From the NCBI GenBank assembly GCA_023634235.1, contig JAMKCF010000023.1, positions 5,121,001 to 5,185,000 of the forward strand: DNA of 64,000 nt, given 5' to 3'. Source of the DNA: Pisaster brevispinus (Eukaryota; Echinodermata; Asteroidea; Forcipulatida; Asteriidae). This document shows, in pieces, positions 23,601 through 34,900 of this stretch. The notes beneath the pieces were generated by a model. The model ran no database searches, was not told the DNA's origin, and saw only the letters and a program-made list of their open reading frames with translations. Made by a program: the position numbers and the translations under genes. Position 1 is the first letter of the stretch. Every line of letters begins with the position of its first letter.

Positions 23601-26518
23601 TTATTAGTATATAATTTTTAAAGGTGTTTTAATTTTTTCTTTAGGGAATTCCCAGTGAAGGTATCCATGTGTTTGCGTCTCAGCTTCACACCCATCTTAG
23701 CGGCACCGCAGTCTGGACCAAACATGTCCGTAATGGAGTAGAGATACCTGAACTCAACAGAGACAATCATTACAACTCAATGTTTCAGGTAAATAATATC
23801 AAATACACACTCAAATAAACCACACAATAAAACTGAAGACAAAAGTACACACTCTAAAATTTCGATCGGAATTACCCGGATCCGCTTCCCATGGGCCTGG
23901 CCGATTTGAGGGTCAGTATGACCAGGAATCTGTGTCAAAATGACCTAGAAATGGGTCAAACTGACGCAGAACCCGTGTTAAAATCTCATTTTAAAACTCT
24001 TTCCGGGTCAGCATGACCCTTAAAGAAATTCCAGGCCCCTCGGACCCTGAATCTAGGTCAAATCTGACAGGAGTTTTCATAGTGCAGGATTGGTCATCAT
24101 CGAAAAATGCATTTATCTTCAGTCTGATTTAAAACATTCTCACATATTATTCTAAAGGTTATACAAGTCTGACTATTGAGAGAAACGCTTCAGTCGGAAA
24201 ATCCGTCAAAGTCAAGGGGCAAACCACCATTGCCTCCTTGGGTTGCAACATTGTATAGCCAAACTAAAGACATAGTGCGCAAAATCCACGATAAAACACA
24301 TTAAAGCAATCTCAATTGAAGTACGGCCTATACACTAAAAAGATAATGGCAATTTTGAAAACTAGAGGATGAAAATTAACCACTGTTCACCCCCAAAACC
24401 TCCAACCAAATCAAATTAATTTGCATGAAATAAAATAAACTTAATTAGTGCATGAACTGTGTTTATCCTCTTTCTTCAGGAAATTCGTTTACTCAAAGAA
24501 GACGTCACTGTTTACCCGGTAAGCCGCCTTTGACTTACTTAAGTATTTATAAGAAACGAACTAGGGGAAATTTAGTGTAATTTATGCATAGAATGACCTT
24601 AGGAGAATTGGTCTGGTTCAAGAAATCGTTATCTTTCTTACTTATATTCACATTTTGTAATGAGGTGTCTCTTTAATTCAATCTCAATTCACTTCCTTAG
24701 CCTGAATGGCAAACGCATTCTGTAGAACTGTAACTTCTCTAAGGGATGAGATTGTAAGTGCGTGCGTAACTATAGCAACTGATTTATATCAACATCCACC
24801 AGCAAGTGTGAAATCGATGACCTTAGGACAAACAACTTAGAACATGCCGCATATCGATCTCAATTTATTTGTACTTTGTATGAATGAGGTTTTGGTGGGT
24901 TTGTCATTTTTGTCTTGTTTTTGTTTTTACCGTATAGGGAGATGCTCTGATTACAACGTGTAGATATGATACTTCATCCCGAAGAAATACAACACTGGTG
25001 AGTTTGAGTATGCCTATAATAATAATGTCAGTATTAAAAACCAAAAAGTGCTGGACTGATAATCCTTGAACCCAAATCAGCATAATAACACATTTGTTTG
25101 ATCACACCTAATTACATAAAAGACCCTTCCCATTAAATATGTAAATTGCATATCACGCGTGCACACTAACTCCGGTGGGTAACATGAGGGAACATCGCGC
25201 TTGATGGCGGTGTGATGACGCACGCACGTTTGTGCGTCTGCCTAGTGCACAACTTTATGGCTTTGAACCCAACAATTTCCTTGTAAGATATTTGCTTATT
25301 ATACCATGTCCAATATGGGTAGAACACACTCTTTTCCTCTTGTACAGAAGCACCCCCTAAAATCCCCTATTGAAGGACACAATAAAAACACAATGGGGGA
25401 GGAGGTGGGGTACCACCGTACCCCCATACGGAGCACCGAAGTGTCTAACAATCATTTATATTCTGCGTATTACACAGGGCGGATTCGGGATACAAGACGA
25501 GATGTGTGTTAACTACATGCACTACTACCCCAGCAGTGGTCTGGAGGTTTGCAAAAGTACTGTTTCCAATACAGCACTGAATGCGTTCTTCGCATTCATA
25601 AATGGGTAAGAAATTTCAATTGGGAACTCTATCAACATGGACGGTTTTGGACACTACATGTATTGGGTTATTTCTAAGGGTCATCCTTTACATATTTTAA
25701 CAAATTTGACATGATAACTTTTACGTTACGAACGACGGTTTCAAAACCTAACAATTCTTAAAAACTGAACAATAACCGTTTGGTTTTTTTTTGTTACAAG
25801 GTTGTAACTCTATACTTTGATTTTCAACTCACCAGGGGTAAAAACAACAAACGTTCTGACGCCCTCTCTCCTGCAACAGTGGCAAGACAATTTCAAAATA
25901 TCAAGTGGACACCGAGTGTCAAGTTGCTATGGCAATACGTCATAAATCAGGCGCCGATAGACGTGGAATGCCTCAGGTCGTCTGGGCAACCATTCCATGT
26001 GAGTCACGTTCAACCAATAATAATGCTGCAAATCGATTGGCTGGATTCTGTGTAGGGCTGTGCTATTTTTTGTTTACGTCTTTGGTGTTCAAAATATTCA
26101 CTGGCCTATTGATTGGTGCAACCTTTGGCCAATCCTGGCACTACAAATAAAAACGAGTATAGTTGCGTGCATATTAATGATCTAGGTCGTGAAAACAATA
26201 TAAACAGCTGTTTTCTATTTTTTCATATTCAACAAAAGCTCATAATGCTAACGTTTTCTGCTAGTAAAACTACACAAATAATTGTTTGTACTAAATGATA
26301 ATGAAAACATTATAAGCCTGTTGGAAACTTGTTGGCCGATCCAGTAGTGTGATGGCAGCGACAATATTACGATGTGTTTTTCCACATGTTTTCCTTCTTT
26401 TTCTTAAACCCAGGGTGACTGGAAAGACCGACTGCCTCCTCGCATCAAGTTCCCCATGGCAAAAAGAAGACGATGGTGCACGAGACCCAAACTTCATCCA
26501 TTCGTTAGATTTAGTTGA
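17658..26518 (+). CDS. DBH: Dopamine beta-hydroxylase / tyramine beta-hydroxylase type copper monooxygenase, thirteen exons, 614 aa
   Basis: Exons: 17658-17981, 20041-20214, 20496-20669, 21706-21789, 22043-22222, 22471-22573, 22926-23092, 23645-23788, 24480-24518, 24938-24997, 25478-25605, 25836-25998, 26414-26518. All phases agree and give 614 aa (human DBH 617). Order: signal peptide (1-19), DOMON domain (about 30-150), two copper-binding monooxygenase domains. Copper-A ligands are His266, His267 (VVHHMEVFHC) and His338 (LQVHYNNP). Copper-B ligands are His417, His419 (SQLHTHLSG) and Met492 (DEMCVNYMHYYP). GGFGIQDEMCVNY and the Cys-containing tail (PIDVECL, FHGDW) are DBH-like rather than MOXD1-like. 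The family hydroxylates dopamine or tyramine in secretory vesicles, using ascorbate. A catecholamine or octopamine role cannot be told apart here. The C-terminus is short and basic (AKRRRWC). It converges on ACE-A. Confidence 0.93.
19562..19830. repeat. C/A-rich low-complexity tract in DBH intron 1
   Basis: Degenerate AAAC, AACACC and CCCCAACA units with C and A homopolymers. Several open frames cross it on both strands, but they have the composition of the repeat and are not genes. Confidence 0.9.
23121..23225. mobile_element. Small inverted-repeat element (GAAACCACGGCTT family)
   Basis: Begins TCGAAACCACGGCTTG and ends CGGGGTTTCGA. The same start occurs in ACE-B intron 8 (50416-50538), and a related end TGTGGTTTCGA is near 54061. 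It lies a few bases past the exon 7 donor of DBH. Confidence 0.55.
23849..24085. mobile_element. IR3-MITE copy B
   Basis: Ends are ACACTCTAAAATTTCGATCG and GACAGGAGTTTTCATAGTG. It holds two perfect GGTCAnnnTGACC palindromes, GGTCAGTATGACC (23911-23923) and GGTCAGCATGACC (24006-24018), with TGTGTCAAAATGACC between them. At about 237 bp with no insertion it is a useful full-length reference for the family. It lies in DBH intron 8. Confidence 0.75.
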
Positions 26519-27566
26519 ACTAATGTGGATAATTAATGCAGCATTCAGTATTCAACCGAAACGGGAAAGTATACGGATCAAGCTTAAACCATCTAATTTG
26601 GTAAAATTTGTGCACCATTTGGTTGAGAATAGGGTTCAGCGAAACCCCAGAAGACTGTTTTAATTTGACGGGTTGGTAAGGTTCTTTTTCTCCCGAGGGT
26701 GGCCTGAGTGGAAGTTTTAAGGTTTGTTTTTAGGCAAAGTCAAAGTAGCCGCTGATGAACGGCGTTCCATCGCCGCCACATCGATGGTACTTACCTGGAT
26801 GCAGCTGTTCCCAACATGTGTAGTTTGTGAGTTTAATATACATTTGGACTGTTTACTAAATTATACGTAACAAATTGTGTTATGATCCATGAACAATATT
26901 CAACCACGCTGTAGGCCTATGGGTTGCTCTTAGCAAATTATTGTGCTTAAAAATACTTAGGCCTCACTACATACTAAATAACACCTGAGATTATATGTGT
27001 TGAATGAATTACATCAGTTATTTAATCGGACCATCTAATAATCAGTTAAAGATACAGTAGGCCTAATCTGAACCATTAATAATAACAGACGAAGGGGTGG
27101 AGAAAAATATTGTTTGTTCAACGCTCGATTTCTCTGTACTTGGAGAACTCAATAAATCCACAATGTAATTATGTGAACAATAGCGTTCAAGGGGTTGGAA
27201 CACTATTAAGGTGACAGAGCTCAACTCAAAATGCTTTCATTTTCATTAATTATATTTTATGATCAGCTGGTACTAGACGGACTGATTTTGTATTGTGGCC
27301 TTAGTCGGATAATATTATAGTCCTTCGTGTTATTAAAAGTTAGTTTTTAAACCATAGAAATAAAACACGGAGAACGATGAGTTGCTGTGCACGCCCTCTA
27401 CGTCTCTTTGGGCACAGGACCTTTTCGAAACAATGGCCTCAGTTTGGGCTTCGGCTAAAAAACGTGTGCTTTCGGGGGCTTCAAGCAGGCGGAAGGTGCC
27501 TAAGCAGAGCCCAATCCAGTTCCGTGGTGTCGAAAAGGGCTCGAGTATTAATTTCACGTGACAGAT

Positions 27567-27704
27567 CATAACAGGGTCCAATTTTATGGCGCTGCTTACC
27601 ACAGAATTCTGTGCTTACAGCATTCTGTAAAGCACACAAACATATGTTGCGTACAGTAAGCACGGAATTCTGCGCTAAGCAGAGCCCCTAAATTGGGCCC
27701 CGAT
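27567..27704. mobile_element. MITE with GGGTCCAATTTTATGGCGC ends
   Basis: Starts GGGTCCAATTTTATGGCGCTGC and ends GCAGAGCCCCTAAATTGGGCCCC, inverted ends with an internal CAGAATTCTG / CGGAATTCTG pair. It is related to the GGGCCCAATTTCATAGAGC family at 42765 and 51131. Confidence 0.65.
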
Positions 27705-28341
27705 AAACCAATCGGAAAGCTGACGTTGTCATACAGCTAAAAGTAACGGCAGCACACACAACCTCATTCTCCGGGTTTTGTTTCAATGCTAAACTAAATC
27801 ATTTGATTTAGTCACTTCAGGGATAAAAATGTTACAAAGCTGATAAGCATAAGTTCTTTGCATAGAATGGTGTGGCTTAGTGGACACAAGTTAGCTAAAA
27901 TGCACTGTAAAATGTTTTTGACTGCTTTCCTGAAATGGCGATAAGCTCAAACATTTAATGATAAGCAATTCTATGAAATTGGCACAGTAATAATAGTATC
28001 AGGCTAAGAAAAATTATGATCGAACTAGCATCATTGGTAGGAAGTAATACAATGAAGTGTTCAAGTTCCAAACAAGAAACGATTCGTTGACTATGTCTCG
28101 TTGTAGTTCAAACGCAGTCATCTTTAGATTACACTACGTACATATACACTGGGTGCGTTCGATTAGCTTTTCTGAGGCTACGAGTGTTGGGGGGGGGGGG
28201 TCGCAGTCATTTAATCGGGAAACTGCTTTTCATATTTAAAAGCCCAATATGTTTGTTTTGAATGAATCGATCATCACCGAATTCCAATCGTTGTTAAAGT
28301 ACTTTTTGTTTTAAATATAATTATTTTACAATAATAATGTT

Positions 28342-28477
28342 GACGTCACTGCACGCCGTCACTGTTTCTGATGTCACTTACTCAAGACCTGCCTCTTTTC
28401 AACCCTGTCTCACGAGGGTGTAGTGGGGCTGAGTTGGGTCATCTACCAGCGTGACGACATACACCAGCGTGACGTCA
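28342..28477. promoter_or_regulatory. Pair of perfect CRE palindromes
   Basis: TGACGTCA occurs at 28342-28349 and again at 28470-28477, with further GACGTCA and TGACGACA words around them. This is the CREB/ATF consensus. Their position between two convergent 3' ends makes promoter use unlikely, and the cluster may only reflect a local repeat. Confidence 0.35.
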
Positions 28478-28696
28478 TCTGTAGAAGCAAGACGTCATGA
28501 GCTGCTCGACCGACATGCACGGGGGGGGGGGGGGGGACCCGGGCCGACTCACTGAAGCTACTCGAAACGCACCCATACGTTAATTGCCATGTAATTGAAA
28601 TGCAGAGCAACAACTTAATGATTAAAAAAGCTGAGTACTCAAGTATAGATCACTGGCTGAAAAAATGTTTCTATCCAGTTGTAGCTGACAAGATAT

Positions 28697-28927
28697 GCTC
28701 TAAAAACTCCTGGTTCAGAATTGACCCGGAAGGGCCTGACTAATTTCAGGGTCAGGCTGACCCGGAAAGTTATTTAACAAAATGGAATTTTAACACAAAA
28801 TCTGCGTCATTTTGACCCGTTTCTGGGTCTTTTTAACACACATTTCGGGTAACATTGATCCAGAAATGGGTCGGGCCCCACGAGACCCGGACTTGGGTTA
28901 ACTCTGCCCCGGACATTTTAGAGTGTA
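28697..28927. mobile_element. IR3-MITE copy C
   Basis: Ends are GCTCTAAAAACTCC and GGACATTTTAGAGTG. The perfect palindrome GGTCAGGCTGACC is at 28750-28762, with degenerate versions near 28713 and 28805. It sits 23 bases beyond the ACE-A stop codon, so it would fall in the ACE-A 3' untranslated region. Confidence 0.75.
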
Positions 28928-28949
28928 GAGCCCTTATCAACTATATACT

Positions 28950-31900
28950 TTACATTTGTAACCAAGTAGCTATCAGACATAACATCAGTAACAGCATTGA
29001 TGTACCAGGTAGTGAAATCGCACCATCCCCAGCATCAGGTTCTGTGGGCAAAATTAAATATTCTTTAATAAACATTGAAAAAAGGACCATTATATTAATG
29101 AAAGAAATAGCCCATTGCGCATGATCGGCGCGCAAAGGATTCTGGGTGAAATCCGAGTACATGCAACAGTGGGAAACATTATGCCAAGCTTATTTCGAAG
29201 CAATGCGGTAGACAACTATAACAACCTGGCATACTTACACGTAAACCACAGCATGTGCTCCAAACACCCTGCAGCTCAATTACTTTATTGACTGTACTCG
29301 GTTTCCCAAGATGCATTGCTGTATATTTTTAAGTTGGCGCTTGTGTATTTGAGCCATTGACCGACTACCGTTGAGTTGACAATTTTGAAAAACGATGGCA
29401 TGCACGTTGATGAGTGTGAAGTTGGTGTAAGCGAACCATAAGGCGAAATATAACAAATTATAGCAGTGGATGGTTAACCATGGCATGTGAAGCAAACACG
29501 TAAGAATCAAGTGCAACAATAAATCCAAGGAAATGATTCAAAATGGCAAATACTTTGCAGAAACGTTTCATGCTTCTTTTTGGTATTTGCTTATTCAGCA
29601 ACGTCAGGGATAAAGCCCAATGATAGTTAGGTTCCACATAGTTATGATCAAACTCTACAGACCCATAAAAAGTTAAACCACGATTGATTTCTATAAAGCA
29701 AAATAGATACTGTGAGGGGGGATATAACATATAACATATAACGTATTTAATTGTATTTCAATCATGCAAAGCTTCACAAAGCCCACAAAAACAGTTCACA
29801 TTACCCATTCTATAAACACTCTTTTCAGCGTTTACATTCCTTGTTCTAAAAGCAAACAAAAGATCATCAAACACAAAAATGATAAATGTTAAGTTTAGTG
29901 CGTTAACAAACATAGAATTTAATCTTAGTTTATGAAGTCGTGGAGTGTTGATTGTGAGCTAAGCTTACCCCGAGTCTCCCAACCAATTTTCTCCCCGTTT
30001 TTCTGGTTGGTCTCTTCAAGCCATGTCTTAAGTGGCGCAAAATAGGCGTTGATGGCGTCTGCCGTCATTAACCTTTGGCCCGTAATGGCTTCCATTGCAT
30101 CTGGCCAAGGCTTGCTCGATCCCAACTTAAGCATAGCTCTAAAAAAACAAAAAAAACCCAACAATATATACAACTTTACTAAAACAAAATTAAAATTGTA
30201 AATGACTAGAAACTTACTTCGATATAAAACAAAACCGCAAATATTAAACAATATCTTTTTGAAGGTAGAAATGATCTCATTGAGATTTAATATCATATAC
30301 ACCTCCGGAGACAATGTTGGGGCTAACAAGATGGCAGCACTGCAATAAAAGTCATAAAAACTTTTTAGGAAAAAATGTTTTTACTCAAGTTTCTGTCCTG
30401 CCTCCTGCGACTTGTAGAAGTCACATCGATGCAGAGGTCCCGTGTGTCCTGCTGCGTCACACAATGCTTTCTGAAACTGGAACTGAATGACCGTTCGGAT
30501 GAAATACCTGTAGGATAAATGAAACTAAATTATAAGCTGTTTACGCCATACAAAATCACCTAACTAAAAATTTATCATACACGTAGACAGCTTTCAGCTT
30601 ACCCAAGGAACGGGTAAGCGACGACGATGTGGTACATTGCACCGGGATCAAAGTAATTCTCCGTCCGTTTCACTGGAGCCTTCACACCAACAAGGTCATG
30701 CCTGAAGAATTATTACATGAAAGTCAAATAAAAACCAGCAAATAAACATATTTTTGTCAAACAGAATTAAACAAATATTGTAACCTTTCCGCTTGTTTTG
30801 GTTGAAACAGATTCTCACAAAAATGGATGACAGTATCCACGTTTTTTTCACAAAGTTGTTTTCAGAAAACTCTGTACTCACTTTAGTTGCCACCATCTTT
30901 CCATCCATTTGTCCTCAGTGACGTTACCAGCAAACACATCCCATCGCCATTGATCCAAAGCGAGGCTAAAGGGCAGGGTACCAATTGTGTTCAACGCTGT
31001 CTTCAGAAGAAAGTTGATATCCGTCTCTAGATGTAGTTGCACATAATAAATATGTCAGATTTTAAAAAATCTAAAATGATAACTTCTCAAAATATATTAG
31101 TTACAAACACTCGAATTGAATTAATTACCCCTGTCTGCGTGTGTTTGTATTGCCAACCCTCCGAGGACATTTTACAATAGGGACAATAGGTCCTCACTAG
31201 TCGGTTCTTTGTTTTCAGGTGTCCTCACTATAGTCATTTGTGTACAAAACCAATGGGGATTGCTTCAAGGGTTCATTTTTTCATTTATTTTTCCACAGTG
31301 TCAACTTGTAAAAAGACATTATCACTCACTCAAGAGCGATCGGAGTAAAGAATATAACTTAACAGTATATTTATAAAGAAACAGATTAAATTAAACATGG
31401 CACTGCAGAGGGATCCATCTAAGAAGCAGAGCTTGTAGGCAAAGGTCCCTAAAGACATGCATTTGCACTGAGACGGATAATAACAATTAGGTGAACCAAA
31501 AGGTCTGTGGTCGAGTCGGAACAACAGAAAGTACAATAGGTGTCCTCTAACGTATAGGAGTGCTGTACCTGGGTGTGTGAGTTTGTTTTCACATTCAAAC
31601 CGGGGACCTATAACAAAAGAGGACAATAGGGTCCCCGTTTGGGTAAAGGTCCCCAGTTAGAAATTGTGTACAAAACCAATGGGAGCTGTTGCCAAAAAGT
31701 TAGAGTCCAAACAAAAGAGGGACAATAGGAGGTCCCCGATTGGAGGTGTTTACACACTTGTGTGTGTGTGTGTGTGTGTTTTAGAGTGGTCGTCGTTAGA
31801 TGGGCACAAACGTTTACTGAGAGCACTGCAAACCTGCTAACTTCAGAAACTGTTTAATAGGCCTAATGCCACATAGGCACAGTTTAAAATAATATTTTTC

Positions 31901-34900
31901 TGCTAAGCAAAAACATTTTCTGTGCATTTTTTCTGCTTTACTCCTATGTGAAATTTTGCCCTGCATTATTTACCTTCATCTGGGCCAGTTCCTGCGTCCA
32001 GAAGTTGGATGTCCGGATGGGACAAGTGCGCAGGCGTGGAAATAGACAATGACATCACCTCGCCCACGGCCTCGTGGAAGGCCCCATTGGCGCCACCGTG
32101 GAAGAGGAACGGGATATCTTTATACTGCATGTAATATTGAATGTGGCCAAGCTCATGGTGGATGGTCTGAAAATACTCCATGTTGATCTCGGTGCACATC
32201 TTAATTCTACAATGACGAGCCGGGATAAAACAATAACTAATTAAACCTGGCTATGGCTGAAGTTCGGCTCTTATAGCTTTGGCTCCTTTGGTCGTTTAAA
32301 ACCTTACGCGATGACACCAAATCGTCACGCATACCACGAAGTGACCTATCTATAAAAAATAATATTTTTTGCAAATCGGGTTTTAAACAAATTATTAATA
32401 CACTCATTACTGTTAACATTTTCAGCAAGTTTGAATACCTACTAATACGTGACAGTTTCGACACTTATTTTAGTAAAAACGACGTATCACTTTTGCCGTT
32501 TTGTATTTTCACGATGCGCCACTTTACCAATGGTATACAAAGCGCCACGATCAGTTCATGCGCGCGTGTGTGACATTTGCATTTTCATGAAGTGACCTAT
32601 CTGGAAGCGTAGTATTTTCACGAAATCATTCACTTGCCTAAAATCTTCTCCGTTGCCCATATCCCAGGCTGTTGGGTGACACACAACCTGTCGGCCATCA
32701 GTAGGTCTTTCAATCATGGAATTATCCCAGAAGGCTGGATTAACTCGTATAAGGCCACAAGAAGCGAAGAAGTCGTCACCCATTTCGAACATCTTCAAAG
32801 GAGTTAACCCCTGTACAAAACAGACATTTTACATCAGCTAAATTCAGTTGATTGCCTCGACCATCAATGAGCTTCCGTGCCGACTTTTGACAACACTCTA
32901 AAAAAATTCCGGCAGAGAATAGGGTCAGCATAACGCGGAATTTATGTCAAAATGACCATTATAGAAATGGCTCAAAGGGACGAAGAATTCGAGTTAAAAT
33001 CCTATTTGTAAACCAGCTTCCGGGGCAGCCTGGCCCAGAAATGAACAAGACACCCTGTGACCCTGGCGGGTCTATTCTTACCAGGGAGTTTTTGGAGGGA
33101 GTGCAGTTCTTAAGCATTCCTCAGATAATGTTCAACCACAGTTCACGGCAAAAAAGTTCGAACAGGTATCAATTAGTTTTAAAGATTGGTCTGATAACAC
33201 CTGAGGCCCTTGACTTTGATTGTCTTTATTTACCTTGGCAATCATAGCATCAGTAACGTCAATATTTGGGGCGTTGGGATACGGAACAACTTGTTTGTAG
33301 ATATTGCCCCAGAAGCGGCCCCACATGTCCCCTGTGAATAAATGGATAAGTTTAGTCAAGATAAAGTACAGCCATGTTGGATCTAGCAATAAAAATTGGC
33401 TACAAGCGATGGTTAAAGTTGCAGACTTTGGAATTTCCGAACAACATTTTTCTCTGTAGAAAAAAAGTATATCTCCACACGTAGGCAAATTTTACTGCGC
33501 CCGTGACTATTACTGCCAGCACGCAATCGTGGGAGTCAAATCCTAAACTTATAAACGCTACGTCACCAACATTGTGCACTACGCTGTATAACACACAGGA
33601 ACATTGACTCTCATATGACGCAACCAAGATTATTGTAATGATGACGTCAGGTGAATTGGATGACATACTATTTTATATAGCTATTGTATAGGCCTAAAAT
33701 CCATTCTTTGCCCGCCATGTTATATTATGTGGAGTTTCCGCATAAAGTTTGACTTCCTAATTTAGAATGTTATGATAATATCGCCATTGGCCTATAATTA
33801 ATGATTATTAATATGCTTATTTTGTCTGCGAAGGAAAACTTGTGGTAATAAAATAACCCACCGAGTAGGTTGGATGGGATTCGTCCAGTCAGATCCACGT
33901 GAGCACTGTGTTTAGTATTCATGATGCGTCTGACGTATGCATGAAGCTGCTTGTACAGTGGAAGGATCTGATTATACAGCTCGTACGCCTGCGCAATGAC
34001 GGTATCACTCTCGTAGTCGGATCTCCAGTACTCGCCCATGTCAGAATACCCTGGATAAAAGACAATAAGCGCAATGTATTCAGTCAATCGTTTCACTAGG
34101 GGTTATTTCATTTTAAAGAAAAATGCAATTCTGTATCTTTTTGAAGCGATGGTAGGCCGACCATCGTTTGAACCTGAAAGTTTTATTACATGGTTTAATT
34201 GCCAGTGATGTCATTTTCCTTTAATACGTGAAAAGCAGCAACTTATAATAATAAAAATATGAATAATGCTCAATAAATACGAGAGAGAAAAAAACCCACA
34301 AAAACAAATGGAGCAAAAATTTCAGGTATCCTACCATTCAGACGAGCAGCTTCATTGGCCAGTGCCACATACTTTTTGTAGAGTGGTTTGTTTGGTATCC
34401 CGACTTTATCTCGGAATCCTTGCCAGGCCCACAATAGCTCATCCCAGTCTTCGGAAGAAGCCATGACTTGACCCAAACCTGGAAAAGCATCGTAGAATGG
34501 GACAAACAAAACTTAGAGCAAAGCTTACAGAGCCTTTCTGCCAAATTAAAATTGCAATAATGGAATTCAATCAATAGTCAACCCGACCTACTGATTAGGA
34601 GAGACCATCCACCACGAGAGCCCACTGATTTGTTTAATTAAGTAAAACAAAAAGAAGAAGGGAAAGAGGGGGAAGAAAAAGAACAGGGAAATAAATTATT
34701 ATGATAATTAGTGTGGGTTTCAATCCTGGCCTGGTCATACACTTGTGTTGTTGAGCGAGGCACTTTTTTTTTTATAATTGCTCCTCTTCAGCCAGGAGTA
34801 CGATAATGGTTTCCGGCGAGAGCTTGGGAGTAACGTTACCTGTGCGGCGATGGACTGGCATTCGACATCACGTATAATGAGTTACATAGGCCTTTTATAA

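Larger units (their letters stand above)
26519..28949. other. Intergenic region between convergent DBH and ACE-A
   Basis: Contains a MITE at 27567-27704, two G homopolymers (about 28189-28200 and 28520-28536), two CRE-type palindromes and IR3-MITE copy C. I see no exon and no clear poly(A) signal for either gene. Confidence 0.5.

Noticed and set aside
32634..32637. GT donor four bases after the ACE-A GC donor
   Set aside because: It would insert extra bases and break the frame into exon 8, and DFRIKMCT is only obtained with the GC donor.
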